64,000 nt of DNA from Leptothrix sp. (in: b-proteobacteria) (GTDB lineage: Bacteria > Pseudomonadota > Gammaproteobacteria > Burkholderiales > Burkholderiaceae_C), in contig PNKD01000006.1 in the NCBI GenBank assembly GCA_013822265.1, forward strand, positions 1-64,000, written 5' to 3'. The notes under the pieces were generated by a model. That model ran no database searches. It had not been told where the DNA came from and saw nothing but the letters and a program-made list of their open reading frames with translations. Shown here one piece after another: positions 17,739-25,877 of the stretch. Every line of letters starts with the position of its first letter. Within the stretch, counting starts at the first letter, position 1. A program made the position numbers and the translations under genes.

Positions 17739-18551
17739 GTGGAACATCGGATCGACAGGAGGTTGCTGGACCGCCGCGTGGCCATCCACCTGGTTGGCGT
17801 CGGCGGCAACGGCGCGCAGATGGCAACGTGTCTGGCGCGTCTGGACATCGCGATGAAGGCGCTGGGGCATCCCCACGGACTGCACGTCACGGCCTTCGAC
17901 GCCGACAGGGTGAGCGAAGCCAACGTCGGCCGCCAGCTCTACAGCCCTGCCGACGTGGGGCGTTTCAAGGCGCTGGTGACGATCCATCGCCTCAACCAGT
18001 TCTACGGCCTGGACTGGGCGGCCCACCCGGCCCGCTACGAGGACTACCAGCGCGAGCGCCGACTCCACCTGAACGCCGACATCCTGATCAGTTGCGTGGA
18101 CAGCCGGTCGGCACGCCGCGCGATCCATGCCCACCTGTTCCATCAGTACGCCGAGTCTCGGTATTGGCTGGACCTCGGCAACACCGAATCGACGGCACAG
18201 GTGGTGCTCGGGCAGGCGCCCAGGCGGGCTGCGTCAGCCAAGGAAGGGCCGCGTCTGCCGTGTATCACCGAACTGTTCCCGGAACTGCTGGACGAAGCGG
18301 TGCCGGACGACAACCGCCCCTCGTGTTCGGTCCGCGTGTCGCTGGCCTCGCAGGGGCTCTTCGTGAATGACGTTGCGGTGCGCTTCGCCGCGCAACTGCT
18401 CTACGAACTGTTCTCAACCGGCCGGCTCTCGGAACACGGCGTGATGGTCAACCTCGGCTCCAAGCGCAGTGGTCCCATCGAAATCGATCCACGGACATGG
18501 CGGCGCTTCGGGTACGTCGAGGATGCCGATGCTGTCGCCGAACCTGCCTGA
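17739..18551 (+). CDS. PRTRC system ThiF-family (E1-like) protein
   Basis: This 270-residue protein has a Rossmann ATP-binding core: VGVGGNG at residues 19-25 and FDADRVSEANVGRQ near 53-66, the usual ThiF/MoeB adenylation signature including the arginine. The best candidate catalytic cysteine is in PSCSVRVS near residue 195. E1-like enzymes adenylate the C-terminal glycine of a ubiquitin-like partner, and protein C of this cassette is the obvious partner. The start is GTG at 17739. It completes the core of the cassette; only a small gene follows before defence cargo begins. Confidence 0.85.
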   Translation: MEHRIDRRLLDRRVAIHLVGVGGNGAQMATCLARLDIAMKALGHPHGLHVTAFDADRVSEANVGRQLYSPADVGRFKALVTIHRLNQFYGLDWAAHPARYEDYQRERRLHLNADILISCVDSRSARRAIHAHLFHQYAESRYWLDLGNTESTAQVVLGQAPRRAASAKEGPRLPCITELFPELLDEAVPDDNRPSCSVRVSLASQGLFVNDVAVRFAAQLLYELFSTGRLSEHGVMVNLGSKRSGPIEIDPRTWRRFGYVEDADAVAEPA

Positions 18552-18562
18552 AGGTGCTGACC

Positions 18563-18769
18563 ATGCTGAAGCAATGGGATGTCTACCTGCGCCAGCAAGG
18601 CCGACCGCAGTACATCGGCGAGGTGAGCGAGCGCCACGAGGCACTGGCCCGCTGCGCTGCGCTGTCCAGGTACGGTGTCAGTGACGAAGAAATCGCTGCC
18701 GGCGAGGGCGGTTCGCCCGACCGGGTGATCTACCCGGACGATGAGTTCAGCGTGTCGCTCGTGACGTAG
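18563..18769 (+). CDS. Small hypothetical protein closing the PRTRC block
   Basis: This 68-residue acidic protein (MLKQWDVYLRQQG start) has a predicted beta-hairpin opening, a helical middle (HEALARCAALSRYGV) and the ending EFSVSLVT. I do not recognise its family, although short proteins of this shape are common after the ThiF gene in such cassettes. It lies 11 bp downstream of the ThiF stop and is therefore probably in the same operon. The 249 bp that follow hold no gene I can support. Confidence 0.55.
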   Translation: MLKQWDVYLRQQGRPQYIGEVSERHEALARCAALSRYGVSDEEIAAGEGGSPDRVIYPDDEFSVSLVT

Positions 18770-19018
18770 GGGAGGTCCGATCAACGTGCCATGCCGTCGG
18801 TTCCGCACCATGCCGATGGGCTACGCGAGCCCTTCGGGGCCGTCCGGAGGCGCCGGGGCCTCGTTACTGACTGCATGGCACCAGTTGAGGAAGTTGAGGA
18901 CACCCGATGAATCGATGATGCTCCTTGCCAATGGCTGTGCGGGTGACCGCACGCGATCGAGGATTGCCGCATGGGAAGCGCGGCGCGCCGCCGCGCGTCG
19001 GACTGTGCGGCGTTGGCG

Positions 19019-19948
19019 TCAGGCCAGCATGATGTCGCGCACATCGCGCAACGCAGCGGCGAAGTTCACACCGGCACCCGCCAGCACGTCGTGCGGCGTG
19101 AGGTCCGGGAATTTGAGGCCGGTCATCGCTTCGATGGCCGCCAGAGGCCGCTGCTGGTGCTCGAAGTCGCCGAACACGAAGGCCGGCTTGAGGTCGGCGA
19201 CGGCCTTGGCTTGCGAGGCCAGGTAGCCGGTGGCCGTGAGCGCCCCGGTCTCGTCGTGCACGAAGGCCACGATCTTCCAGAACCGCACCGGAACCTTCAC
19301 CCCGTGCACGACCGGATCGGTGGCCGCAAACACCGGTCCTGTGAACACGCTGACGCGCATGCTGTCGGTCTTGGTGTTGCCCAGCACGTAGTCCTCGATG
19401 CCGCCCCACAGGCCGTCATTGAAGGACTGCACCTGCGGGGCTGCGTTCGTCGCGTGGAAGGTGTCTGCGTCGGCCCGGGTGGCCACGGACTTCGCGCCCC
19501 AGTCGGGATCCTGCCGGCGGGTCATGTGACCGCGACTGAAGTAGCCGTCCTTCTGATTGCCGTAGACCTCTTTGAGTATCTGGTACTGCTGAGGGATACG
19601 CGGGTCGAATTTCCAGATGTCGGTGCGGGCGATGGTTTTGGCGGCAGAGCCGTTGATATTGCATGCGCTGAATATCGGCATGCGGCGTGATTTGGAAACC
19701 GCCGTGGAAAAGTGCGTGTAGGTGAGGACGTGGGTCTTCTCGCCCTTCCAGTCGAAGCTGACGGCGTCGCGCTTGGCGGCCGCCCCCAGGCGGGGCAGGG
19801 CGACGGACAAGCTGGCATCGATGAACTGAGGGTCGTAGCCGGTGCGGTCCTCATAGCTCTCCACGGAGTCTGGGGTCAGGCGCACCCGCTGGGCGGCCAG
19901 TTCGGGTGCCGGTGCGAACCGGTAGCGTGGCGTCGACCGTTTCGGCAT
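19019..19948 (-). CDS. DNA/RNA non-specific endonuclease (NUC1/EndoG-like)
   Basis: This 309-residue protein has the beta-beta-alpha-metal nuclease signature. The DRGH-type motif reads SRGHM at 138-142, followed by TRRQDPDWG. The metal-binding asparagine region reads NAAPQVQSFNDGLW at about 171-184, and a glutamate follows in GIEDYV. The DRGH aspartate is replaced by serine, as seen in some family members. There is no signal peptide, unlike secreted nucleases, so it should act inside the cell. The ATG at 19948 follows a GGGGGAAAG ribosome site. Upstream is an inhibitor-like gene and a subtilase in the same direction, suggesting a protease-controlled toxic nuclease, which is inference. Confidence 0.8.
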   Translation of the reverse strand: MPKRSTPRYRFAPAPELAAQRVRLTPDSVESYEDRTGYDPQFIDASLSVALPRLGAAAKRDAVSFDWKGEKTHVLTYTHFSTAVSKSRRMPIFSACNINGSAAKTIARTDIWKFDPRIPQQYQILKEVYGNQKDGYFSRGHMTRRQDPDWGAKSVATRADADTFHATNAAPQVQSFNDGLWGGIEDYVLGNTKTDSMRVSVFTGPVFAATDPVVHGVKVPVRFWKIVAFVHDETGALTATGYLASQAKAVADLKPAFVFGDFEHQQRPLAAIEAMTGLKFPDLTPHDVLAGAGVNFAAALRDVRDIMLA

Positions 19949-19967
19949 GTCTTTCCCCCAGGACGTG

Positions 19968-19991
19968 AAAAAGCCCGGCGAGCCGGGCTTT
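19968..19991 (-). terminator. Hairpin terminator between I9-like gene and endonuclease gene
   Basis: The sequence aagcccgg-cga-gccgggctt forms an 8-9 bp GC stem with a short loop. On the minus strand it is followed by a run of T residues, so it reads as a rho-independent terminator for the subtilase/I9 transcript. It lies only 20 bp before the endonuclease start, meaning the nuclease depends on read-through or its own promoter. Confidence 0.6.
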
Positions 19992-20004
19992 CGTTGGAAC
20001 CGTG

Positions 20005-20244
20005 TCAGACGGGCTGCTTCAGCACCTTGTGCGGCGGCCTGATGCCGGCACTCCCGGCCGGTGAAAAAGTCCACAGCTTGAGATTCTTCACGACAGCCGC
20101 CACTTCGGCTTCTGAACCATCCACCAGGATGTTGCCGGGCATGCGGTCGATGACCTTGGCGCGCTTCAGCGAAGACACGAGCGATCGCTCCTCTCCTGCG
20201 GGAGGATCCGTCACGCCCTGGTAGAGGATCACGAAGCGGCTCAT
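20005..20244 (-). CDS. Small I9-propeptide-like protein (candidate subtilase inhibitor)
   Basis: This 79-residue protein starts MSRFVILYQGV and continues with a helix (EERSLVSSLKRAKV), a short strand (NILVDGS), a helix (EAEVAAVVKNL) and a strand (LWTFSPAG). This order and its hydrophobic pattern fit the ferredoxin-like I9 inhibitor/propeptide of subtilases, here encoded separately. It starts 12 bp after the subtilase stop, so the two are made together. A free I9-like protein could chaperone and inhibit the protease in trans. The fold is inferred from pattern only. The tail IRPPHKVLKQPV is extra to the family. Confidence 0.5.
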   Translation of the reverse strand: MSRFVILYQGVTDPPAGEERSLVSSLKRAKVIDRMPGNILVDGSEAEVAAVVKNLKLWTFSPAGSAGIRPPHKVLKQPV

Positions 20245-20256
20245 AGCGCGACCATC

Positions 20257-21759
20257 CTACCGCAAAAGCCCCGCCCCCTCAAACGACGCCCCGAAGCCCA
20301 GGGTCTGGACGGCGGTGAGGGCCAGTTTCATGATGGCGTCAGACCGTTTCTGGTTCCTGTCCATGCCCAGCACCTTGGGCTTGCCGGCCAGCGCCCGGGC
20401 CAGGGCGCCGGTGGCCACCGGGCAGGCCATCGACGTGCCATCCATCACGGCGTAGCCTCCTGGGTAGGCCGAGACGATGCCCACACCGGGCCCGGACAGG
20501 TCGACGCCGCTGCCGATGTTGCTGAAGCCGGCCACGAAATTCTTCCGGTCGGTGCCGAACGGCTTGACTGCTTCGAGTTCCTGGGCGGCACCGGCCGGAT
20601 AGGTCGCCTTGCGCCCGAAGGCGCTGATGCCCAGCGCCTGGCTGTAGCGGGCCGGGTAGTTGACCGGGCCCCGGTAATCGTTGCCGGTGGCGGCCAGACA
20701 AACCACACCCAGCGCCCGGGCTCGCTGGATTTCGCGCAGGACGTCCGGAATATCGACCTCGCCGCCCAGGGACAGGTTGATCAGGTCGCAGCCATCGTCA
20801 ACCGCCTGCCGGATGCCCTTGGCGATGTTGAACGACAGTGCGGTTTCCTGCCCTTTCGCGAACACCCGGTACACGTGGAGGTCGACACCCGGCGCCACAC
20901 CCCGAACACCGCTGCCTGATTTGGCTCGGCCGGCGACGATGCCGCACACGTGCGTGCCGTGGCCGATCAAGTCGCTCGCGTCCTTGGCGGCCTCGCCCTT
21001 GACGACGTTCAGCGACTTGGCCACATGCAGGTCCTTGTGCTTGGCGACGCCGGTGTCCACCACCGCCACCTTGACGCCCGCACCGTCCGCATCAGCCCCC
21101 TCGAACCCGAAATGCCCCCGGGCCTCCTGTACCGCCAGATCGATAGGGACGCACGACAGCGTGAGGCTGCCGCTGGACGTCTGAACGGCCGATGTATACG
21201 CCGGCCAGTGGCCAGACGGTGCGAAGGCTTCGATGGACTCAAGGACCGTGACGCTGGAGGGAAACAGCAGCTTTGCGACGCCCTTGCTGTTCGTGGTGTT
21301 GCTGGCACCGACGCGGTTGGCGCGGTCGGTCATGCCGACAACCTCGACCCCGGCGAGGGCCTTGCCGGTCGCTGCATCCACGACCTTGACCTCAAGCGAG
21401 GTCTTCGTCCCTGCCGACACGCCGATCAGCGGGGACAGCTTGAAGCGCCTGAGCCACAAGGGCGAGAGTTCTGCGACCGGGGCGATGCGCAGGCCGGGGT
21501 GGGCGCGCAGCAGGTTGAAGCGCTCGGCTTCGTCCATGGACACCAGCACGGTTTCGTGGGGCGCGACCTCGTCGATCAGGGTCACGTCCAGCGCCGCTTC
21601 ATCCAGGCTCACCGGCGCTTTCGCTCGCAGGTGCGCGCCCAACTGCCGGCTGATCGAGCGCATGAAGATCTGGCTGCCGCCTGGGGCGTCAGTGTTCCAG
21701 ACGTTCAGGTTGGGAAGCACCACGAATAGCGAGCCCCGCCGGCGATCAGATTCGGACAT
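20257..21759 (-). CDS. S8 family serine peptidase (subtilase), cytoplasmic
   Basis: This 500-residue subtilase has an intact catalytic triad: Asp235 in VAVVDTGVAKHKD, His267 in GHGTHVCGIVAG and Ser at about 446 in MDGTSMACPVATG. Residues about 119-185 form a carboxypeptidase-regulatory/Ig-like beta domain (SLEVKVVDAATGKALAGVEV). There is no signal peptide, so it should be intracellular. The ATG at 21759 is preferred over a start 43 codons upstream because AGGGGAGA precedes it. A separate I9-like gene follows immediately and then a nuclease. Cytoplasmic proteases next to effectors are common in conflict systems, but the target here is unknown. Confidence 0.85.
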   Translation of the reverse strand: MSESDRRRGSLFVVLPNLNVWNTDAPGGSQIFMRSISRQLGAHLRAKAPVSLDEAALDVTLIDEVAPHETVLVSMDEAERFNLLRAHPGLRIAPVAELSPLWLRRFKLSPLIGVSAGTKTSLEVKVVDAATGKALAGVEVVGMTDRANRVGASNTTNSKGVAKLLFPSSVTVLESIEAFAPSGHWPAYTSAVQTSSGSLTLSCVPIDLAVQEARGHFGFEGADADGAGVKVAVVDTGVAKHKDLHVAKSLNVVKGEAAKDASDLIGHGTHVCGIVAGRAKSGSGVRGVAPGVDLHVYRVFAKGQETALSFNIAKGIRQAVDDGCDLINLSLGGEVDIPDVLREIQRARALGVVCLAATGNDYRGPVNYPARYSQALGISAFGRKATYPAGAAQELEAVKPFGTDRKNFVAGFSNIGSGVDLSGPGVGIVSAYPGGYAVMDGTSMACPVATGALARALAGKPKVLGMDRNQKRSDAIMKLALTAVQTLGFGASFEGAGLLR

Positions 21760-21899
21760 GTTGCGTCTCCCCTGGCGTGAATTGTTGTCGCCGAATGGTA
21801 CTGCCGGGCGCGAGAACAACCGCCTTGGCCCTCGCACCCAGGTCGCGCGGGTGCACCGACGTCGCTTGAGGCTCCCGTGCCGCTGCAATCACCGAGCGC

Positions 21900-21928
21900 T
21901 TGACATCATCGCCAGTCCTGACGATGAT
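21900..21928 (+). promoter_or_regulatory. Promoter-like -35 box and dyad upstream of the D12 methyltransferase
   Basis: A consensus-like TTGACA lies at 21900-21905. A 7-bp dyad, atcatcg (21905-21911) and cgatgat (21922-21928), occupies the space up to the start codon at 21935. The arrangement suggests a repressor or autoregulated promoter, as often seen before methyltransferase genes. No good -10 box is visible. Confidence 0.35.
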
Positions 21929-21934
21929 CGGTAC

Positions 21935-22612
21935 ATGCGATATCCGGGCGGCAAGGGCAAGTGCTATCAGCGGCTGATCAGCCTGATGCCGCCGCACACC
22001 ACTTACATCGAATCCCACCTCGGTGGCGGGGCGGTCCTTCGCAACAAGCGTCCAGCGCAGATTAGCATCGGCATCGACGCAGATGCGCAGGTCATCGATC
22101 GCTGGCAGCGCGAGCACTCGGATCTTTGCAGGCTCGTTCACGGCGATGCCGCGTCCTTCCTGGCGAACTACCCCTTTCGTGGAGACGAACTCGTCTACGC
22201 CGATCCGCCGTACTTGGCCGAGGTACGACGCAGGCCGAAGGTCTATCGGCACGACTACTCCAGGGCCGACCACGAGCGGCTGTTGGCGGTGTTCAGGTCA
22301 CTGCCGTGCAGGGTGATGCTGTCGGGCTACGACAGCGCGATGTATCGCAGCTTGCTCTCGGACTGGCGTTGCGTGAGCTTCGCCGCCAAGACGCATGTGG
22401 ATGTCCGGCAGGAGTGGGTCTGGCTCAACTTCGATCCGCCGGCGATCCTGCACGATGCCTCGCATCTTGGCGCCACATTTCGCGAGCGCCAGACGATCAA
22501 GCGACGCCACGCGCGGATGGTCGACAGATTCAGCCGGATGGACCCTGTGGAGCGCAACCAGGTTCTTTCGATGCTGAACGATCAGTACGGGAACAGGACG
22601 GGCGGACCATGA
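21935..22612 (+). CDS. D12 class N6-adenine DNA methyltransferase (Dam-like)
   Basis: This 225-residue enzyme opens MRYPGGKGK, the classic SAM-binding start of the D12 class. It has a motif I region (YIESHLGGGAVL) and the catalytic DPPY at residues 90-93. The size is slightly below Dam (about 270) but all core motifs are present. It would methylate adenine in a short DNA site. The stop overlaps the glycosylase start (ATGA), so the two are translationally coupled, an unusual pairing. No restriction endonuclease is adjacent. It is divergent from the subtilase gene. Confidence 0.85.
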   Translation: MRYPGGKGKCYQRLISLMPPHTTYIESHLGGGAVLRNKRPAQISIGIDADAQVIDRWQREHSDLCRLVHGDAASFLANYPFRGDELVYADPPYLAEVRRRPKVYRHDYSRADHERLLAVFRSLPCRVMLSGYDSAMYRSLLSDWRCVSFAAKTHVDVRQEWVWLNFDPPAILHDASHLGATFRERQTIKRRHARMVDRFSRMDPVERNQVLSMLNDQYGNRTGGP

Positions 22613-23451
22613 CGCAGTCCGGCGCAGTGTTTCTGGGACCCACGACCGTGCAGATCGAGCTGCCGGCATGCGGCGACGAGGCGTTGCCGGGCGTCGCCTG
22701 GGGCTCGATCGATGCGTTCCCGACGCCGGCCTACTGGGCCTACCAAGTGATCGCCCGCCGCGTAGGCGGCGCGCCGGCACGGCATCGCCTCGGGCAGACG
22801 CTGGCGGAGGAGGTGGCGGCGTGTTTGCTCGGCGGCCACGGAATTCCGGCCAGCGTGGGCATCGCGGCGTTTCGGAGGCTGCAGTCGCTCGACATGCTCG
22901 ACTCGGCACCTAGCGAGGAGGAACTGTTGCATCAGTTGACCGTCCCGCTGGTGGTGAACGGCCGACCGGTCAAGTACCGATTCGCCCGGCAAAAGGCGAA
23001 GTACCTCGACGCCGCCCTGAAGCGGTTGTCCGCAGAATCACCTCCGACGGAGTGCGGTCGGGCACTGCGGGACTGGCTTGTCGAACTGCCTGGCATCGGG
23101 TTCAAGACTGCGTCCTGGGTGGCACGCAACTGGCTCGACGCCGACGACGTGGCGATTCTGGACATCCACATCCTGCGCGCCGGGGCGCTGGGGGGCTTCT
23201 TCGACCGCAGCTTGACCGTGGAGCGCGACTACCATGAGCTCGAAGCCCAGTTCATTCGATTCAGCCGGGCCATCGGTGTCCGGCCCTCGGAACTCGACGC
23301 GGTGATCTGGTTCGAGATGATGTCTTCGCCAGCGACCGTCACCCAACTGCTGGGTGGCAGACGAGGCGGTGATGCCTCAGCGCGCGCGTCATCGCGGCGT
23401 CGCTCCCACGATCGCGGCACCGACCCCCATCAGGCCCGGCTGATCGAGTAA
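22609..23451 (+). CDS. HhH-GPD DNA glycosylase, OGG1-like
   Basis: This 280-residue protein has the helix-hairpin-helix of bifunctional glycosylases, LPGIGFKTASWVARN, with the candidate Schiff-base lysine at 166. The catalytic aspartate follows at 185 in AILDIHILRAG. The rest of the C-terminal half matches 8-oxoguanine glycosylase/AGOG-type proteins, whose reaction is to excise a modified purine and nick the strand. The N-terminal 80 residues are not recognised. It is coupled to the D12 methyltransferase upstream. The last 21 codons (rich in R and S) overlap convergently with the nitroreductase gene. It could be a repair enzyme or a base-excision effector. Confidence 0.75.
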   Translation: MTQSGAVFLGPTTVQIELPACGDEALPGVAWGSIDAFPTPAYWAYQVIARRVGGAPARHRLGQTLAEEVAACLLGGHGIPASVGIAAFRRLQSLDMLDSAPSEEELLHQLTVPLVVNGRPVKYRFARQKAKYLDAALKRLSAESPPTECGRALRDWLVELPGIGFKTASWVARNWLDADDVAILDIHILRAGALGGFFDRSLTVERDYHELEAQFIRFSRAIGVRPSELDAVIWFEMMSSPATVTQLLGGRRGGDASARASSRRRSHDRGTDPHQARLIE

Positions 23452-24063
23452 GCGGCTGGTCCACGGTTCACCGGTGACGCCGAGTGGGCAGAAGCTCAGG
23501 CCCAGTGCCTCCGCGGCCATCGACAGCCAACCCAGAAGGACACCCGCGTCGCGCCAGACCAAGCTGCAGGGATGGTCGTACTTCGCGGCTGTCATGGCAC
23601 CTTCGGCAGCCAGCAGCAGCAGAGTCGCACTTGGGGCCGCAAGCACCTCGTCCATGGCGCGCCGGACATGCTGAGCATCGACGCTCGTTGGCACGTTTAC
23701 CAATGCATGCCGGAAGGGGTCATAGCGCTGCCAGTCGGACGTACCAGGCTCCAGCAAGATCAGGTGGATCGGGTGGATGGCGCCAGCCGAAGGCGCAGGA
23801 CGCCGCGTCAACGGAAATCCGAGTTCTGTGTCCCCGACCTGTTGCACACGACAGGTGAGCGTCAGCAGGGTGCTGAACTGGCGTGCATCCAGCGCTGAAA
23901 AGCTGCGGCGCGTGCGCCGGCCCAAGGCCACCTCGCCGAACGACCGCATGGCAGCCTCCGAAGGAGGGGGCAGCGAAACGAGCGCACCGGTGGGCCAAAC
24001 GAGCGGTGTGTAGGGCCGTGCCGCCGACAACGGATGCGGGTTACCCAGGTCGATCCATGTCAT
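23389..24063 (-). CDS. SagB-type nitroreductase-family protein
   Basis: This 224-residue flavin-dependent nitroreductase-fold protein has the FMN-binding opening LGRRTRRSFSALDARQ (about residues 48-63) and PSAGAIHPIHLILLEP near 95-110, as in SagB/ThcOx-like enzymes. The C-terminal half has DAGVLLGWLSMAAEALGL and FCPLGV. These enzymes oxidise azolines in peptide maturation, and related ones are stand-alone. The start (ATG 24063) lies inside the end of the QueC-like gene, a 23-nt overlap, so it belongs to the same operon. It is the last gene of the four-gene set. Confidence 0.75.
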   Translation of the reverse strand: MTWIDLGNPHPLSAARPYTPLVWPTGALVSLPPPSEAAMRSFGEVALGRRTRRSFSALDARQFSTLLTLTCRVQQVGDTELGFPLTRRPAPSAGAIHPIHLILLEPGTSDWQRYDPFRHALVNVPTSVDAQHVRRAMDEVLAAPSATLLLLAAEGAMTAAKYDHPCSLVWRDAGVLLGWLSMAAEALGLSFCPLGVTGEPWTSRLLDQPGLMGVGAAIVGATPR

Positions 24064-24646
24064 GGTCGAGTTCCCGGAGCACCTCGAAGTACTTGTTGCA
24101 GCCGCGGCAGTCCCCGCAGGCGACATCCGCCTTGTGGCAACTGTGCGCCCACGCGAGTGCGCCGGCAGGCACGCCCGACTCGCGGGCCAACTCGGCCGTT
24201 GTCATCTCGATGGCGGGCGCTTCAACCCGCAGGCCGCCTTCCTGCAACGCCAACACGTTGCTGATGGCTGCCACGAAGGTCGGCGTGCCGTCACGGTGGG
24301 AGCCGTCGGACTTGACCGTACCGATCCACAGATGGTTCACGCCCAGGGCGATGGATTTCATCGCGGCCAATGTGATCAGCAGTTGGTTGCGATAGGGCCA
24401 CCAGTCGGCGGCTGGGGCGTGCACGCTCGCCTCCGCACCGGCCATGTCACCGGACCCGAGACTGCGGCAGTCGATGCGCAGGATGTGGTGCTCGATGCCC
24501 AACTGCTGGCAGATCGCCGACGACGCCGCGATCTCGGCCGCAGCCGGCAGTTGGCCGTAGTCGATCGTGATCGCCACGTCGGGGCGCTTCCACCAGGCGA
24601 TGCACAGCGAGTCCATGCCCCCCGACAACAGCAGGCCGGTCTTCAT
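24041..24646 (-). CDS. QueC-like 7-cyano-7-deazaguanine synthase family protein
   Basis: This 201-residue protein has the PP-loop ATPase motif SGGMDS at residues 8-13 and the QueC zinc site Cys170, Cys177, Cys180 and Cys183 (CxxxxxxCGDCRGC). QueC makes preQ0 for queuosine. Divergent QueC-like proteins are also known from anti-phage systems such as Qat and type IV CBASS. Here no queD, queE or queF is nearby and the gene is wedged between a PfkB-NDT fusion (ATGA overlap) and a nitroreductase. A conflict or modification role is therefore more likely than queuosine synthesis, which is inference. It is somewhat shorter than housekeeping QueC (about 230). Confidence 0.82.
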   Translation of the reverse strand: MKTGLLLSGGMDSLCIAWWKRPDVAITIDYGQLPAAAEIAASSAICQQLGIEHHILRIDCRSLGSGDMAGAEASVHAPAADWWPYRNQLLITLAAMKSIALGVNHLWIGTVKSDGSHRDGTPTFVAAISNVLALQEGGLRVEAPAIEMTTAELARESGVPAGALAWAHSCHKADVACGDCRGCNKYFEVLRELDHDMDRPG

Positions 24647-25875
24647 AGGGCGCAGGCAGTCCAGAGCGTCTCGTAGATGGCACTGACGTAGTCGTCGCGG
24701 AGGATGCAGCCCGATCCACGCATCATCTTCTTGTTCTCGTCCGATTCGTTTTCGCTGTACATCACGACCGGCTTCCCTTTGGCTCGCGCATAGCCGATTT
24801 CGTAGACGGTGCCGGAGTCCATGCCGTCACCGATGGCGAACACCAGGTCGGCCGTGTCGATGCCCGCAAGGTCCAGCATGACCACGTCTTCGGCGGAACC
24901 GTGCCCGACATCGTGGTATGGCGAAAACACCCGTAGACCCATGGCGCTCAGATCGGCGCGAGCCTGATCGACAAGCCAGAGTTGAGCCAGCGTGAAGAAC
25001 GGTCCTGCCAGGTACACGGTCGGGCGCCGTCCGGCCTGGTAGGCCGGCGATGCGTCAACCGGAGCGGGATGGAATCCTTCGAGACCTGAGGGCGTCGCGA
25101 ACCCGCGTGTCTGGCAGTAGTAGGCGGTCGCGCGAGAGGCGAGGTCGGCGCTCTCTGCCGCGGACCGGCCCTCGTGCATCCACCGATGGGCGAAGTGGGC
25201 GACGAAGTTGTCGCCCGACCCCAGCTTCCACACACTTGAAGAACGGTAGGCCGGGATCGACTGCGCGCTGCGACCGTCGTGGACCAACGCACCCATCGGG
25301 CCTTGCTTGATGATGACCACCTGCGCCGCGCCTTGCCGGATCAACGCCTCGGCCATCTGATCGGCTGGCGTGCCGGTCAGGCCGGTCAGCAGTGCCGCCT
25401 CATGGCGATTGAGTACCACCGCAAGCTGACGGGCAGTGGAGCCGTTGGCAGCAAAGGCCTGAGGCGCCACGGCATCCTGCGGATCGAACACGACCCTGTC
25501 GCCGTGCACGACGGCATCGCCCTCCATCATTCCAAAGCGCACGACACGTTCTGCGTGGACGGTCAACGGAAGATGGATGTCGCCAGTGCCATGGATCCGG
25601 GGCGTTTCCAGCCCATGGCGGTAGTCGAATGTGATGGGGCGATCAATTGGCGTCGACCGAACAACGAAGCCTTCCAGCGCGCCACGGGACTCCATCACTT
25701 CCCGCGCGAGGGGATCGAGGTACGAGTGCAATTCGACCGGTGCGCCCATGCTCGCGAGCGCAGACGCCGCGCGGCCTGCGGAACCGTAGATTTCTCGCCA
25801 TGCAGGTCGCATGCACCACTCGCGGTACACGCCACCGACAACAGCGATCGGTGCGATGGGATCGTCGCCGGCCAC
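24643..25875 (-). CDS. PfkB-family kinase fused to nucleoside 2-deoxyribosyltransferase
   Basis: This is a 410-residue two-domain protein. The N-terminal part (about 1-275) is a PfkB/ribokinase sugar-kinase fold with KLGSGDNF at about 214-221 in the place of the GAGD catalytic motif. The C-terminal part (from about 285) is a nucleoside 2-deoxyribosyltransferase with YLAGPFF and the catalytic glutamate in DSGTVYEIGYARA (about 350-362). Together they suggest handling of a nucleoside: kinase on the sugar and exchange or hydrolysis of the base. The start is GTG at 25875, 2 bp after the upstream stop. The downstream QueC-like gene overlaps by 4 nt. Confidence 0.75.
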   Translation of the reverse strand: MAGDDPIAPIAVVGGVYREWCMRPAWREIYGSAGRAASALASMGAPVELHSYLDPLAREVMESRGALEGFVVRSTPIDRPITFDYRHGLETPRIHGTGDIHLPLTVHAERVVRFGMMEGDAVVHGDRVVFDPQDAVAPQAFAANGSTARQLAVVLNRHEAALLTGLTGTPADQMAEALIRQGAAQVVIIKQGPMGALVHDGRSAQSIPAYRSSSVWKLGSGDNFVAHFAHRWMHEGRSAAESADLASRATAYYCQTRGFATPSGLEGFHPAPVDASPAYQAGRRPTVYLAGPFFTLAQLWLVDQARADLSAMGLRVFSPYHDVGHGSAEDVVMLDLAGIDTADLVFAIGDGMDSGTVYEIGYARAKGKPVVMYSENESDENKKMMRGSGCILRDDYVSAIYETLWTACAL

Positions 25876-25877
25876 GC

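Noticed and set aside
24041-24646. Qat defence system
   Set aside because: Only the QueC-like member is present. No QatA ATPase, QatB or TatD-like nuclease lies nearby.
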